A DNA stretch of 27,971 nt, from NCBI GenBank assembly GCA_043818095.1, contig JBDRGD010000129.1, positions 1 through 27,971 of the forward strand, written 5' to 3'. Of this stretch, positions 1 to 7,223 are shown piece by piece; the first letter of the stretch is position 1; every line of letters begins with the position of its first letter. The notes beneath the pieces were generated by a model that ran no database searches, was not told where the DNA came from, and saw nothing but the letters and a program-made list of their open reading frames with translations. Origin of the DNA: JBDRGD01 sp043818095 (GTDB lineage: Bacteria; Chloroflexota; Dehalococcoidia; Dehalococcoidales; RBG-16-60-22). Position numbers and translations under genes: made by a program.

Positions 1-627
1 AGCGAGATGGCGGTCTTCGGCCACCCGCAGTCCTTCGTCATCGCCGAGGACGAGGAAGGCAGCCCCTGGGAACCTTACCACGTGGAGCACGGCTTCGACC
101 GCGGCACCAGCACGGTCACGGCGATGGCCTGGATGGGGACCATCGGCCCCGAGTCCGAGAGCAAGGGCGCCACGGCGGAGCCCCACCTGAAGTCCATCGG
201 GACGGAACTGCGCTGCGGGATGCACCCCATTGCCTATCGTTTCGGGGAGAGCATTATGGTCAGCGTTCTCATCCCCCCGCCGATTGCCAGGGTGCTCAAA
301 GAGTCAGGACTGAGCAAGAAGCAGGTGGCGGAGCAGATATTCCGTAACTCGGAAGTGACCGTGCGGGAGATTAACGAGCGCCTCCAGGCCGAGCGTCTCA
401 CGCTCAACTCCTTCGCGGATGTGGAGCACAGCATCCCGAAGTCCTTCGACGCGGCCCCGGAGGTGAAAATCCCGGCCGTGGTCAGCCCGGAGATTCTGCA
501 CGTGGTCGTTTGCGGGTCCCGGGAACGCAACCGCACCCTGCTGCTCTTCTCCTTTTACACCAATCCCGCCACCCGGGAAATAAAGCTGCCGGCGGACTGG
601 GAGAAGCTGATGGGGTCTCGCCGCTAA
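1..627 (+). CDS. C-terminal part of a UGSC-associated large-domain protein (5' end outside window)
   Basis: The reading frame is open from the first base, so the gene starts upstream; an internal ATG lies at 7. The visible ~209 residues match the C-terminal half of the selenoprotein candidate at 7224-8915. Both carry an 'AE(D/N)EE...PWEP/PEWVP...VE(H/R)G' segment followed by 'TSxVTxxA', a long helical stretch, and a late helix-rich segment reading K-x-Q-V-A-E-Q-I-F here and K-E-D-I-R-Q-Y-I-F there. The function of this family is not known to me. Whether this copy also has an N-terminal U/C-G-x-C domain cannot be seen. Its TAA (625-627) interlocks with the TAG of the convergent OYE-like gene. 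The homology rests on reading the two translations side by side, not on a search. Confidence 0.7.
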   Translation, partial: SEMAVFGHPQSFVIAEDEEGSPWEPYHVEHGFDRGTSTVTAMAWMGTIGPESESKGATAEPHLKSIGTELRCGMHPIAYRFGESIMVSVLIPPPIARVLKESGLSKKQVAEQIFRNSEVTVREINERLQAERLTLNSFADVEHSIPKSFDAAPEVKIPAVVSPEILHVVVCGSRERNRTLLLFSFYTNPATREIKLPADWEKLMGSRR

Positions 628-2714
628 ATTTCCCGGGCAAGGCGGGCGCCGTCAGCAATCGCCTCCAATATCAGGCGTGGCTCCGCACAGTCGCCGATGG
701 CGTAGGTCTGGTAACCGCTGCCTTCCAGCGCTTGCAGGAGCGCCGTGTTCGGCAGCAAAGGCAGCGCGGTCACGAAGGTGTCCGCGGCAATCGTCTGACG
801 TTTGCCCTCGCGGGTGGTAATTGTGAGTCCGGCGTCACTTATCTCCTCGTACTTCACCCCGGACAGCATGGTCACCCCTTTTTTCTCCAGCCAGGGGAGC
901 AGGTATGGTCGGATAACGGACTCGGTCAGCCCCTCGCCGATGGTGTCACCCGTTTCCAGGATAGTTACATTGCGTCCCCGCTTTACCAGGAACTCAGCTA
1001 CCTCGCAGCCCTGGATACCGCCGCCGAGGATGACTACCCGCTTGCCCAGTGGCATCCAGAGGCGGGTGAGCCGATGCAGCAGCCGCGGGTTCAGGAAGCG
1101 CAGGTAGGAACGCAGCCGATGGTGCAGGTCACGGCTGGTAATGAAATTACGTCGAGGAATCCCCGGCAGCTCCGGAACGTTATGGACACCGCCGGCGGCG
1201 ACAACTACCACGTCCGGTTTGTTCTCCGCGATGAGTTTCAGGTCGACTTCCCGTCCCTGATGGACTGTGACCCCCAGCCTGGTAAGCTGGCTCTGGAAGT
1301 AGCGGACCAGCTTCATGAGGTTTTCCCGCTCGAAGCCCTTGACGAGACCCGCCATGGGCAGCAGGCCTCCCAACCTTTTCTCCCGGTCACAGATGGTAAC
1401 CTCATGCCCCCTGAGTGCCGCCACTCGGGCAAATTCCATGCCTGCCGGACCGCCTCCCGCCACCAGAACCCTTTTCTTCTGTGCCGCCGGTTTGAGCGCG
1501 TACTCCCTTTCTTTTCCGAAGGAGGCGTTTACCCGGCACTGCACGGGAAACCCCCGGTTATCAAAATCGAAACAGGTGCTGCAGCCGCTGCAGGGAACGA
1601 TATCGTCAGTCCGGCCCTGGATGACCTTGTTCGGCAGTTCGGGGTCGGCGAGCAAGCGCCGGTTAAGCGCGATGAAGTCCACTTTGTCCTGCCGGAGGGC
1701 ACTTTCTCCGAGTTCCGGGTCCATCCTGCCCACGACAATCACCGGTATCGAGACCGCTTTCTTAATAAATGACGCCAGCGGCACCAGGGCTCCGGCGCCA
1801 TAGCGACTGATGTCCAGCAACTCACCCGGTGGTTGCGGTGGTTCGGGGTAAAGATAGAGGTCCGGGAAATGGGTGCTGTAACGCAACTCTTTGTTCAGGG
1901 GAGGGGAGTAGAATTCGGCGCGCACCTGGATGGCGTCCGCCCCGGCTTCCTGAAGGAGGCAAGCAAACCCGCGGGACTCGTCAATGGTAATACCCATCTC
2001 CAGACCGTACTCGGCGCCGTTGAGCAACACCGTGACCGGGAAGTCCTGCCCGGCGCTGCGTTTGATCTCCCGAATGATTTCTATCACGATGCGTGCCCGG
2101 CTTTCCAGAGCGCTTGCGCCGTAGGCATCCTGCCGCTTATTCCAGGCCCGGGAAAGAAAGCTGTTGAGCAGGTGCGTTGTCGCTGCGTTGATTTCCACGC
2201 CGTCAAAACCCGCCCGCTGGGCTCTAACCGCCGCCGCGGCGAACTTGGCAACGATGTCTTCTATCTCGGGGACGGTCAGTTCCCGGGCGACGTCCTGTTC
2301 GGGGTGGGGCATCTCGCTCTTGGGAAGGGATGAGGCTGCTACCGGTTGCAGTCCCGAAGTCCGCGTGCGGTGCACCGGGCCCTGATGGAGCAGTTGGAGG
2401 AAAACCGGGCAGCCTTCCTTGTGGATGATGTCCGTAAGCTCCTGGTAGCCGGGTATATAGCGGTCATCGTCAAGACGTTCGCCCACGGAGCGGCTGGTGC
2501 TCAGGGGAAAATCGATGGCAGGCCAGTTGACGATGAGTAGTCCAACTCCGCCCCGCGCCAGCGTTTCGTAGAAGCCCTTTAACCGGTCGTTCAGGAAACC
2601 GTCTTCCTTGTTGTAAAAACGTACTCCAGCGCCTGTTTTAATCATCCGGTTCCGGGTCTGCACCTTACCGATGTAACCGGGCTCTAAAAGCCTTTGAAAA
2701 CGGTTGGGGCTCAT
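624..2714 (-). CDS. Old Yellow Enzyme-family NADH:flavin oxidoreductase with Fe-S and FAD/NAD domains (2,4-dienoyl-CoA reductase type)
   Basis: A 696-residue, three-part enzyme of the dienoyl-CoA reductase/trimethylamine dehydrogenase type. Residues ~8-370 form the FMN TIM barrel (RNRMIKTG near 21; ..FLSRAWNKR.DAYG near 186-200). A [4Fe-4S] motif follows at C375, C378, C381 and C393. The C-terminal half has two dinucleotide folds (AGGGPAGMEFAR and LGGGIQGCEVAEF). Expected role: electron transfer from NAD(P)H via FAD and Fe-S to FMN to reduce an activated double bond; the substrate is unknown. The usual H-x-x-H/N pair after V-E-I is N176...T179. I chose ATG 2714 because AGGAGG lies 6 nt upstream (2721-2726); a longer in-frame start at 2771 would overlap the preceding gene. 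Probably last in the TRAP/amidohydrolase operon, 25 bases behind its neighbour. Confidence 0.9.
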   Translation of the reverse strand: MSPNRFQRLLEPGYIGKVQTRNRMIKTGAGVRFYNKEDGFLNDRLKGFYETLARGGVGLLIVNWPAIDFPLSTSRSVGERLDDDRYIPGYQELTDIIHKEGCPVFLQLLHQGPVHRTRTSGLQPVAASSLPKSEMPHPEQDVARELTVPEIEDIVAKFAAAAVRAQRAGFDGVEINAATTHLLNSFLSRAWNKRQDAYGASALESRARIVIEIIREIKRSAGQDFPVTVLLNGAEYGLEMGITIDESRGFACLLQEAGADAIQVRAEFYSPPLNKELRYSTHFPDLYLYPEPPQPPGELLDISRYGAGALVPLASFIKKAVSIPVIVVGRMDPELGESALRQDKVDFIALNRRLLADPELPNKVIQGRTDDIVPCSGCSTCFDFDNRGFPVQCRVNASFGKEREYALKPAAQKKRVLVAGGGPAGMEFARVAALRGHEVTICDREKRLGGLLPMAGLVKGFERENLMKLVRYFQSQLTRLGVTVHQGREVDLKLIAENKPDVVVVAAGGVHNVPELPGIPRRNFITSRDLHHRLRSYLRFLNPRLLHRLTRLWMPLGKRVVILGGGIQGCEVAEFLVKRGRNVTILETGDTIGEGLTESVIRPYLLPWLEKKGVTMLSGVKYEEISDAGLTITTREGKRQTIAADTFVTALPLLPNTALLQALEGSGYQTYAIGDCAEPRLILEAIADGARLAREI

Positions 2715-2739
2715 TTCGTTCCTCCTGCAATGGTTGCGA

Positions 2740-3768
2740 TTATAGTTTGAAAAGTTTCTCCGCAGTAGCATGCATGATTTTCTCTTTATCGGCGGCAGAG
2801 ATGGGCGCAGCCATCATGAAGTCGGCAGCTTCCTTTCCGGACTCGTGAGGATAGTCCGCAGCAAAGAGAATCCGGTCCGCGCCGAGCGCCAGGATGGCGC
2901 AAAGGAGCGCCGGGTACCAGCACATGCCGCTGGTGGTCACGTAGAAGTTATCCCGCAGGTATTCGCTCGGTGATTTTTTTAGCTTTACCGCCTGGCGCTG
3001 CCAGTGATTATCGATGCGCCACATCCAGTAAGGCAACGCCTCTCCCAGGTGCCCGAGAATAATCTTCAGTCCGGGAAACTTGTCGAACACGCCGCTGAAA
3101 ATAAGGCGGAGGGCGTGCAGGCTGACCTCGGCGGAAAAGCCCAGGATTGCCCCGTGCAGTCCCGGGTAAGCCAGGTAGGGCTTTAACATGTCTGCCGATG
3201 GCGTCCGGGGATGGATGTATATCGGCACATCCAGCTTTGCCGCTGCTTCCAGAATCACGTGGTATTTTTTATCGTCGAGATATTCGCCACGCGTATGCGA
3301 ATTGATGCATGCCCCCCGGAAATCCAGTTCCTGCACCGCTCTCTTCAGTTCTTCGGCGGCGCCTTCCGGGTCCTGTGGTGCCAGCGTCGCCAGTCCGGCA
3401 TACCGCTGTGGGTGTTGTCTGATAGTTTGAGAAATCATGTTATTCGTTTTCCGGGCGATCTCTGCTGCCTCCGCGGGAGCGAACATCTGCACGCCCGGAC
3501 TGGTCAGGGACAGCACCTGGATATCGATATTACCCTCGTCCATATTCTGCAGCCTTCCCGCGCCCAGGTCCATGAGGCGGTTACGCGCCATTTCTCCCTT
3601 ACCCATCGGAAATCCGTCCTCCGGTGAGAGCAACCATGATGACTGCTTCAGGAGGGCTATTTCCTCCGGCTGGAGAGAAGCGTCCCCTCCCTGTGTCTTC
3701 ATGATACGACGCAGGCTATCCCGCTGGTCGGTTGTGCTGAAATGCTCTTCTGCCGCGATAATCTTCAA
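2740..3768 (-). CDS. Amidohydrolase-2 family protein (ACMSD/gamma-resorcylate decarboxylase-like)
   Basis: A 342-residue metal-dependent TIM-barrel enzyme. The metal-ligand pattern of the decarboxylase branch is present: E7-x-H9 in AAEEHF, H186 in YIHPR, H240 in LGHLGE and D305 in AADYPHE. The W-R-I-D segment after H240 is also typical. Family members decarboxylate aromatic or enoic acids (gamma-resorcylate, 2,3-dihydroxybenzoate, aminocarboxymuconate semialdehyde), while others hydrate or hydrolyse, so the exact reaction is open. The start is TTG at 3768, the codon before K-I-I-A-A-E-E-H, with a GGGAG-type ribosome site about 8 nt upstream. It sits 63 bases behind the TRAP permease and 25 bases ahead of the OYE-like gene, which suggests it acts on the imported substrate or a derivative. 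That last point is inference. Confidence 0.88.
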   Translation of the reverse strand: MKIIAAEEHFSTTDQRDSLRRIMKTQGGDASLQPEEIALLKQSSWLLSPEDGFPMGKGEMARNRLMDLGAGRLQNMDEGNIDIQVLSLTSPGVQMFAPAEAAEIARKTNNMISQTIRQHPQRYAGLATLAPQDPEGAAEELKRAVQELDFRGACINSHTRGEYLDDKKYHVILEAAAKLDVPIYIHPRTPSADMLKPYLAYPGLHGAILGFSAEVSLHALRLIFSGVFDKFPGLKIILGHLGEALPYWMWRIDNHWQRQAVKLKKSPSEYLRDNFYVTTSGMCWYPALLCAILALGADRILFAADYPHESGKEAADFMMAAPISAADKEKIMHATAEKLFKL

Positions 3769-3831
3769 GGTCTTGCTCCCTTCTGGGTATTATTTATTAC
3801 ACAGGTCTAATGCCTGTTCCGGTAGCTATGG

Positions 3832-5688
3832 TTAAACAGGTCGTTGTTCCGAACTGCGATCCGGAACGCGCCGCCGGCTCCTTAACCGGAGGAAAATCAA
3901 CGGAACCGCAATGCCCAAGCCGATGATATCCGTGGTCCCTCCGGGTAACATCAACAGCAGAGCGCTACCGAAAAATAACAGCCTTTCCCAAGGGCTAAGG
4001 GTGCCTACGTCAATATACATCCGTCCTGCCACACCGATGCTAAGCAGTAGCACGCCTACGATGCTGGTGATTGTTGCTAGGACAATAGCCACGGGTGCCC
4101 CGACCATGACCAGGACCGGGTTAAAGATGAACATAAACGGAACGATGTAGGTGACGATGCCCAGCTGGGTGGCATGCCATCCCGTCTTCATCGGGTTGGC
4201 TCCCGCGATACCCGCGGCGACATAGGCTGCCAGGCAAACTGGAGGTGTGATAAACGAGACCAGGCCCCAGTAAAGCACAAAAAGGTGAGCGGCGACGAGC
4301 GGCACGCCCATCTTGACCAGTCCCGGGCTGACCAGCACGGCGAGTATCATGTAGATCGGAAGACTGGTCATTCCCATTCCCAGCACGAAGCACGTTATCG
4401 CCGTAAGCGCGGCTAAGATGAAGAGATTCCCGTGGGACAGGTCAACCACTCCGATAGCCAGTTTGGTTCCCACTCCGGTAATACTGAGAGAACTGATAAT
4501 TACACCCGCCATGCCGACAGCCAGCATGACCATGCACATTGCGATGCCCGCCCCTTCCAGTCCCGCCAGGAACTTGACAGGGGTCATCCGCGATTCTTTA
4601 TTCACCATGCTGACCAAGATCAAGACCGCGATGGAGAGCAACGCCGCCCTTTCTGGTTGTATTCGGAAAACCGCCATCAGGACGATGAGGAACACAAGAG
4701 GAATAATGTATTGCCAGCCACGCTTGAGCACCTCACGGATGGAGGGCAGTTCCTGGCGGGGTAGACCTTTGAGCCCCAGGCGAGCGGCTTCAAGGTCCAC
4801 CTGCGCAAACAAGCCGATATAATACAGAATTGCGGGAAGCAGGGCGGCAAAGCATATCTCTATGTAGCGTATTCCTGTCATTTCCGCCATCACAAAGGCA
4901 ACAGCTCCCATCACCGGAGGCATAAGCTGCCCCCCGTTGGAAGCTACCGCTTCCACCCCGCCGGCGAACTCCGGGCGGTAGCCGATCCTCTTCATGAGGG
5001 GAATGGTAACGGACCCGGTAGCGACAACATTGCCGGCAACCGAGCCGGAAAGCGTGCCGAAAAGACTACTGGCGATTATGGCGGCCTTCGCCGGTCCGCC
5101 GCGGACGTGTCCCATGACCGCTAAAGAGAGATCGATAAAAAACTTCCCCCCACCTGAATACAGCAAAAAATAGGCAAATACCATGAACGCGATGATGATA
5201 GTAGAAGCAACACCAACCGGCATCCCCAGGATACCAGTGGGCTCGATATAAAATTGCGTCGTAATCAGGTGCAGTGAGAAAGTCCGGCTGTGCAATATCC
5301 CCGGAAAAAGGTCGGCAAAGAACGCATGGAAGATGAAAAAACCCGCTACGATCGCCAGTGGCAGACCCACAACGCGCCTGCCTCCCTCCAGCAGGCTTAC
5401 CAACAGTATGAAGAAAAGCGCCGTTTCCAGGGTCGTGGTCTCGGCGACCGCCAGGTGTTCCAGCACCGTATCGTAAAAGAAAACATAGTAAATGCCGGTC
5501 CCTGTCCCGGTCAGGATAAATAGATAGTCATACCACGGGATACCTCCCTGCCGCTGCCTACCTTTTACCGAGTAAAGGATAAAGGTGAGCACAATGAGGA
5601 CACTCAGGTTTAGTGCCCGGTGGGGTTGAACCATGATGTTCACCCCGAAGTTAGGCAGCCAGCCCAGGATGAACACGACATCGTACAC
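3832..5688 (-). CDS. TRAP transporter fused permease (DctQ-DctM type)
   Basis: A polytopic inner-membrane protein of at least 618 residues with roughly 16 hydrophobic segments. It matches the fused 4TM/12TM permeases that pair with TAXI-type binding proteins. Recognisable DctM-like stretches include LFGTLSGSVAGNVVATGSVTIPLMKR.GY and the later MGMTSLPIYMI...P region with a SFITPPVCLAAY turn. It would use an ion gradient to take up a small, probably carboxylated, substrate. GTG 5688 falls inside what looks like the first membrane helix. The frame stays open upstream to a stop at 5791-5793 and encodes a plausible helix start (..RKVAGIIAIFLC), but no ATG, GTG or TTG is present. The real start may be non-canonical (CTG at 5766 is in frame) or hidden by a sequence error. 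Lies downstream of the binding-protein gene. Confidence 0.93.
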   Translation of the reverse strand: MYDVVFILGWLPNFGVNIMVQPHRALNLSVLIVLTFILYSVKGRQRQGGIPWYDYLFILTGTGTGIYYVFFYDTVLEHLAVAETTTLETALFFILLVSLLEGGRRVVGLPLAIVAGFFIFHAFFADLFPGILHSRTFSLHLITTQFYIEPTGILGMPVGVASTIIIAFMVFAYFLLYSGGGKFFIDLSLAVMGHVRGGPAKAAIIASSLFGTLSGSVAGNVVATGSVTIPLMKRIGYRPEFAGGVEAVASNGGQLMPPVMGAVAFVMAEMTGIRYIEICFAALLPAILYYIGLFAQVDLEAARLGLKGLPRQELPSIREVLKRGWQYIIPLVFLIVLMAVFRIQPERAALLSIAVLILVSMVNKESRMTPVKFLAGLEGAGIAMCMVMLAVGMAGVIISSLSITGVGTKLAIGVVDLSHGNLFILAALTAITCFVLGMGMTSLPIYMILAVLVSPGLVKMGVPLVAAHLFVLYWGLVSFITPPVCLAAYVAAGIAGANPMKTGWHATQLGIVTYIVPFMFIFNPVLVMVGAPVAIVLATITSIVGVLLLSIGVAGRMYIDVGTLSPWERLLFFGSALLLMLPGGTTDIIGLGIAVPLIFLRLRSRRRVPDRSSEQRPV

Positions 5689-5834
5689 GCACAGGAAGAT
5701 AGCGATAATTCCGGCTACCTTGCGAATCCTGTTTTTCGAGCGCCACCATTGGCTGACTGAAGACAGATGTTCTTCTACGACAGTTCTCCTTCAGCGTTGA
5801 ACTCGCACTGGTCCCAATGGGAGATGGAACCGAG

Positions 5835-5867
5835 GTGGGGGATGATATTTACCGGATCATCCCCCAC
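5835..5867 (-). promoter_or_regulatory. Perfect 12-bp hairpin between binding-protein and permease genes
   Basis: Bases 5835-5846 and 5856-5867 are exact reverse complements (GTGGGGGATGAT / ATCATCCCCCAC) around a 9-nt loop. The hairpin begins 14 nt after the stop of the binding-protein gene in transcript sense. No T-run follows on the minus strand, so it is not a typical intrinsic terminator. In transport operons such hairpins often stabilise the upstream binding-protein mRNA or attenuate read-through, which would give more binding protein than permease. That role is inferred. Confidence 0.6.
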
Positions 5868-5880
5868 TAATGGAATGCGG

Positions 5881-6954
5881 CTACTTCGATTCCCCGATTT
5901 CCGCCAGTATTTTTTGCTGTGCTTGCTCCAACTCTGGCGTCCATATCCCTCTGTCCTGGTAGTACTTCACGGCGGCGGCGTGCAGCGGAGCCACGCCCAC
6001 CGGCGCCAACGCTTCCTTGAGGGTAAAGCCGCCGGCAACCGGAGAAAACTCCTTGAAGCGTCCCGGCGTGTCCGGGCCCACGTCGTCCAGCAGTATCTTC
6101 ATTAACCGGTAAACGAAGTCATCGCTGGCGTCGCGGTTGACCGCCCAGCCCACATAAAACCCGACCGTCTGGATTTCCTTGTCCTGCAGCCGGTAGACAT
6201 TGGCCGGCACGGAGTCGGGTACGAGGTAGTTTAAGGTCTTCAACAGGTAGTTTATCTCGTCTTCGGTCATAGAGATAAAGTCGATGTCCGCCGCGTTGGT
6301 CAGCTCCATCCAGTAGCTTGAGCCCTCATGGGAGCCGGGCTGTATGCCCATGTCTGCCGTGCGGTCACGGAGTGCGTTCATCGTATCCAGGTGAGAGCCG
6401 ACTGAAATCGGTGTAATGCCGTCCCGCGTCATCCCGTGGAATTTTAACAGGGCGTCGCCCACCTCGGCCACAAACGGCGTCGGTTTGAGATCGATGACAA
6501 GTCTCTTCCCGCGGATATCGGCGAAGGTGCTAATCCCTGAGCCACGCCATGCCGCCAGGTGGATGGGGCTGTAGTTACTGGCAAAAAGCATCCTCACTGG
6601 CTGAGGACCTTTGTCCGCAAAGCTGGAGGTACCCTTCACCGCTTTCTGCGCCATATCCACCGCCAGGGAAGCGATGTTAGCTTCTCCTGAAATCAGCATC
6701 GTCGCGTTCTGGACGTTCAAACCCTGGACAGGGACTGCAGAGATACCCATTTCCTTAGTTATCAAGCTGGAAAGACCCTGGGACAGCGCCATCGTGGAGC
6801 CGGGCAGGGAAGCAATTACCACGTCATTGGGAAGTTGAGGAGCAGGCGCCGGTGCGGGTGTTGGTGCGGGAGTAGGTGCGGGCTGGGTGCAGGCGCCAAA
6901 TACGAGTACTACCGCCATACCCATCAAGATGACCAACCACAGTAATTTTTTCAT
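5881..6954 (-). CDS. TAXI-family TRAP transporter substrate-binding lipoprotein
   Basis: A 357-residue exported binding protein. The N-terminus (MKKLLWLV..) is a lipoprotein signal ending in the lipobox V-F-G-A-C, with C22 as the lipidated residue, followed by a proline/alanine/threonine spacer of about 16 residues. The mature part reads as an NMT1/TAXI-type periplasmic fold (VVIASLPGST..., GEANIASLAVDMAQKAVKG, ADIRGKRLVIDLKP). I chose ATG 6954 because it starts a proper signal peptide and follows a GGGGGT stretch; the in-frame start at 7017 would put about 20 charged residues before it. First gene of the minus-strand operon, with a good promoter at 7042-7070. It should deliver the ligand to the fused permease downstream. 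The ligand cannot be read from sequence. Confidence 0.9.
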   Translation of the reverse strand: MKKLLWLVILMGMAVVLVFGACTQPAPTPAPTPAPAPAPQLPNDVVIASLPGSTMALSQGLSSLITKEMGISAVPVQGLNVQNATMLISGEANIASLAVDMAQKAVKGTSSFADKGPQPVRMLFASNYSPIHLAAWRGSGISTFADIRGKRLVIDLKPTPFVAEVGDALLKFHGMTRDGITPISVGSHLDTMNALRDRTADMGIQPGSHEGSSYWMELTNAADIDFISMTEDEINYLLKTLNYLVPDSVPANVYRLQDKEIQTVGFYVGWAVNRDASDDFVYRLMKILLDDVGPDTPGRFKEFSPVAGGFTLKEALAPVGVAPLHAAAVKYYQDRGIWTPELEQAQQKILAEIGESK

Positions 6955-7041
6955 CTTCAAACCCCCAGATTTCTCTTCATTCAAGCGAATGCGATATTGG
7001 TATTGAATAGATATCACCTCCTCTAACTGGATATAGACAGT

Positions 7042-7070
7042 AATCTAGCACAGCAATGGTTGATTGTCAA
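7042..7070 (-). promoter_or_regulatory. Sigma70-type promoter for the TRAP/amidohydrolase/OYE operon
   Basis: Read on the minus strand: TTGACA (7070-7065), a 17-nt spacer, then TAGATT (7047-7042). The predicted start near 7035 leaves a leader of about 80 nt before ATG 6954. It faces away from the promoter at 7118-7146. Confidence 0.6.
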
Positions 7071-7093
7071 TTATCCGGGATTTTCCCGCGTAA
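7071..7093. promoter_or_regulatory. Imperfect palindrome between divergent promoters, candidate operator
   Basis: TTATCCGGGA (7071-7080) and TCCCGCGTAA (7084-7093) are inverted repeats matching at 8 of 10 positions around TTT. The site directly abuts the -35 box of the transporter promoter and lies 24 bases from the -35 box of the selenoprotein promoter. A dimeric regulator bound here could control both directions. No regulator gene is in the window. Confidence 0.4.
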
Positions 7094-7117
7094 TGAGAAA
7101 CACCCCCCCTTCGGCTT

Positions 7118-7146
7118 TTGACAGGTGCGTACAATTATGCTAGAAA
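7118..7146 (+). promoter_or_regulatory. Promoter for the UGSC selenoprotein candidate
   Basis: TTGACA (7118-7123), a 17-nt spacer and TAGAAA (7141-7146), with TG at 7138-7139 forming an extended -10. The predicted start is near 7153, giving a leader of about 70 nt before ATG 7224. Confidence 0.6.
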
Positions 7147-7223
7147 TTAAAACACATCCGGCTTGGAAAAGTAATCCGGGTTTATTCATCGAGTGAGAGG
7201 ATTGGTGAAATTTGGAGGAGATT

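Noticed and set aside
510..1772. Long open frame on the plus strand opposite the OYE-like gene
   Set aside because: Same reason: the minus-strand product has complete flavin and Fe-S motifs, while the plus frame shows none.
2714..2771. Longer N-terminus for the OYE-like protein
   Set aside because: It would overlap the amidohydrolase end and place a perfect AGGAGG site inside coding sequence; the added residues are not family-like.
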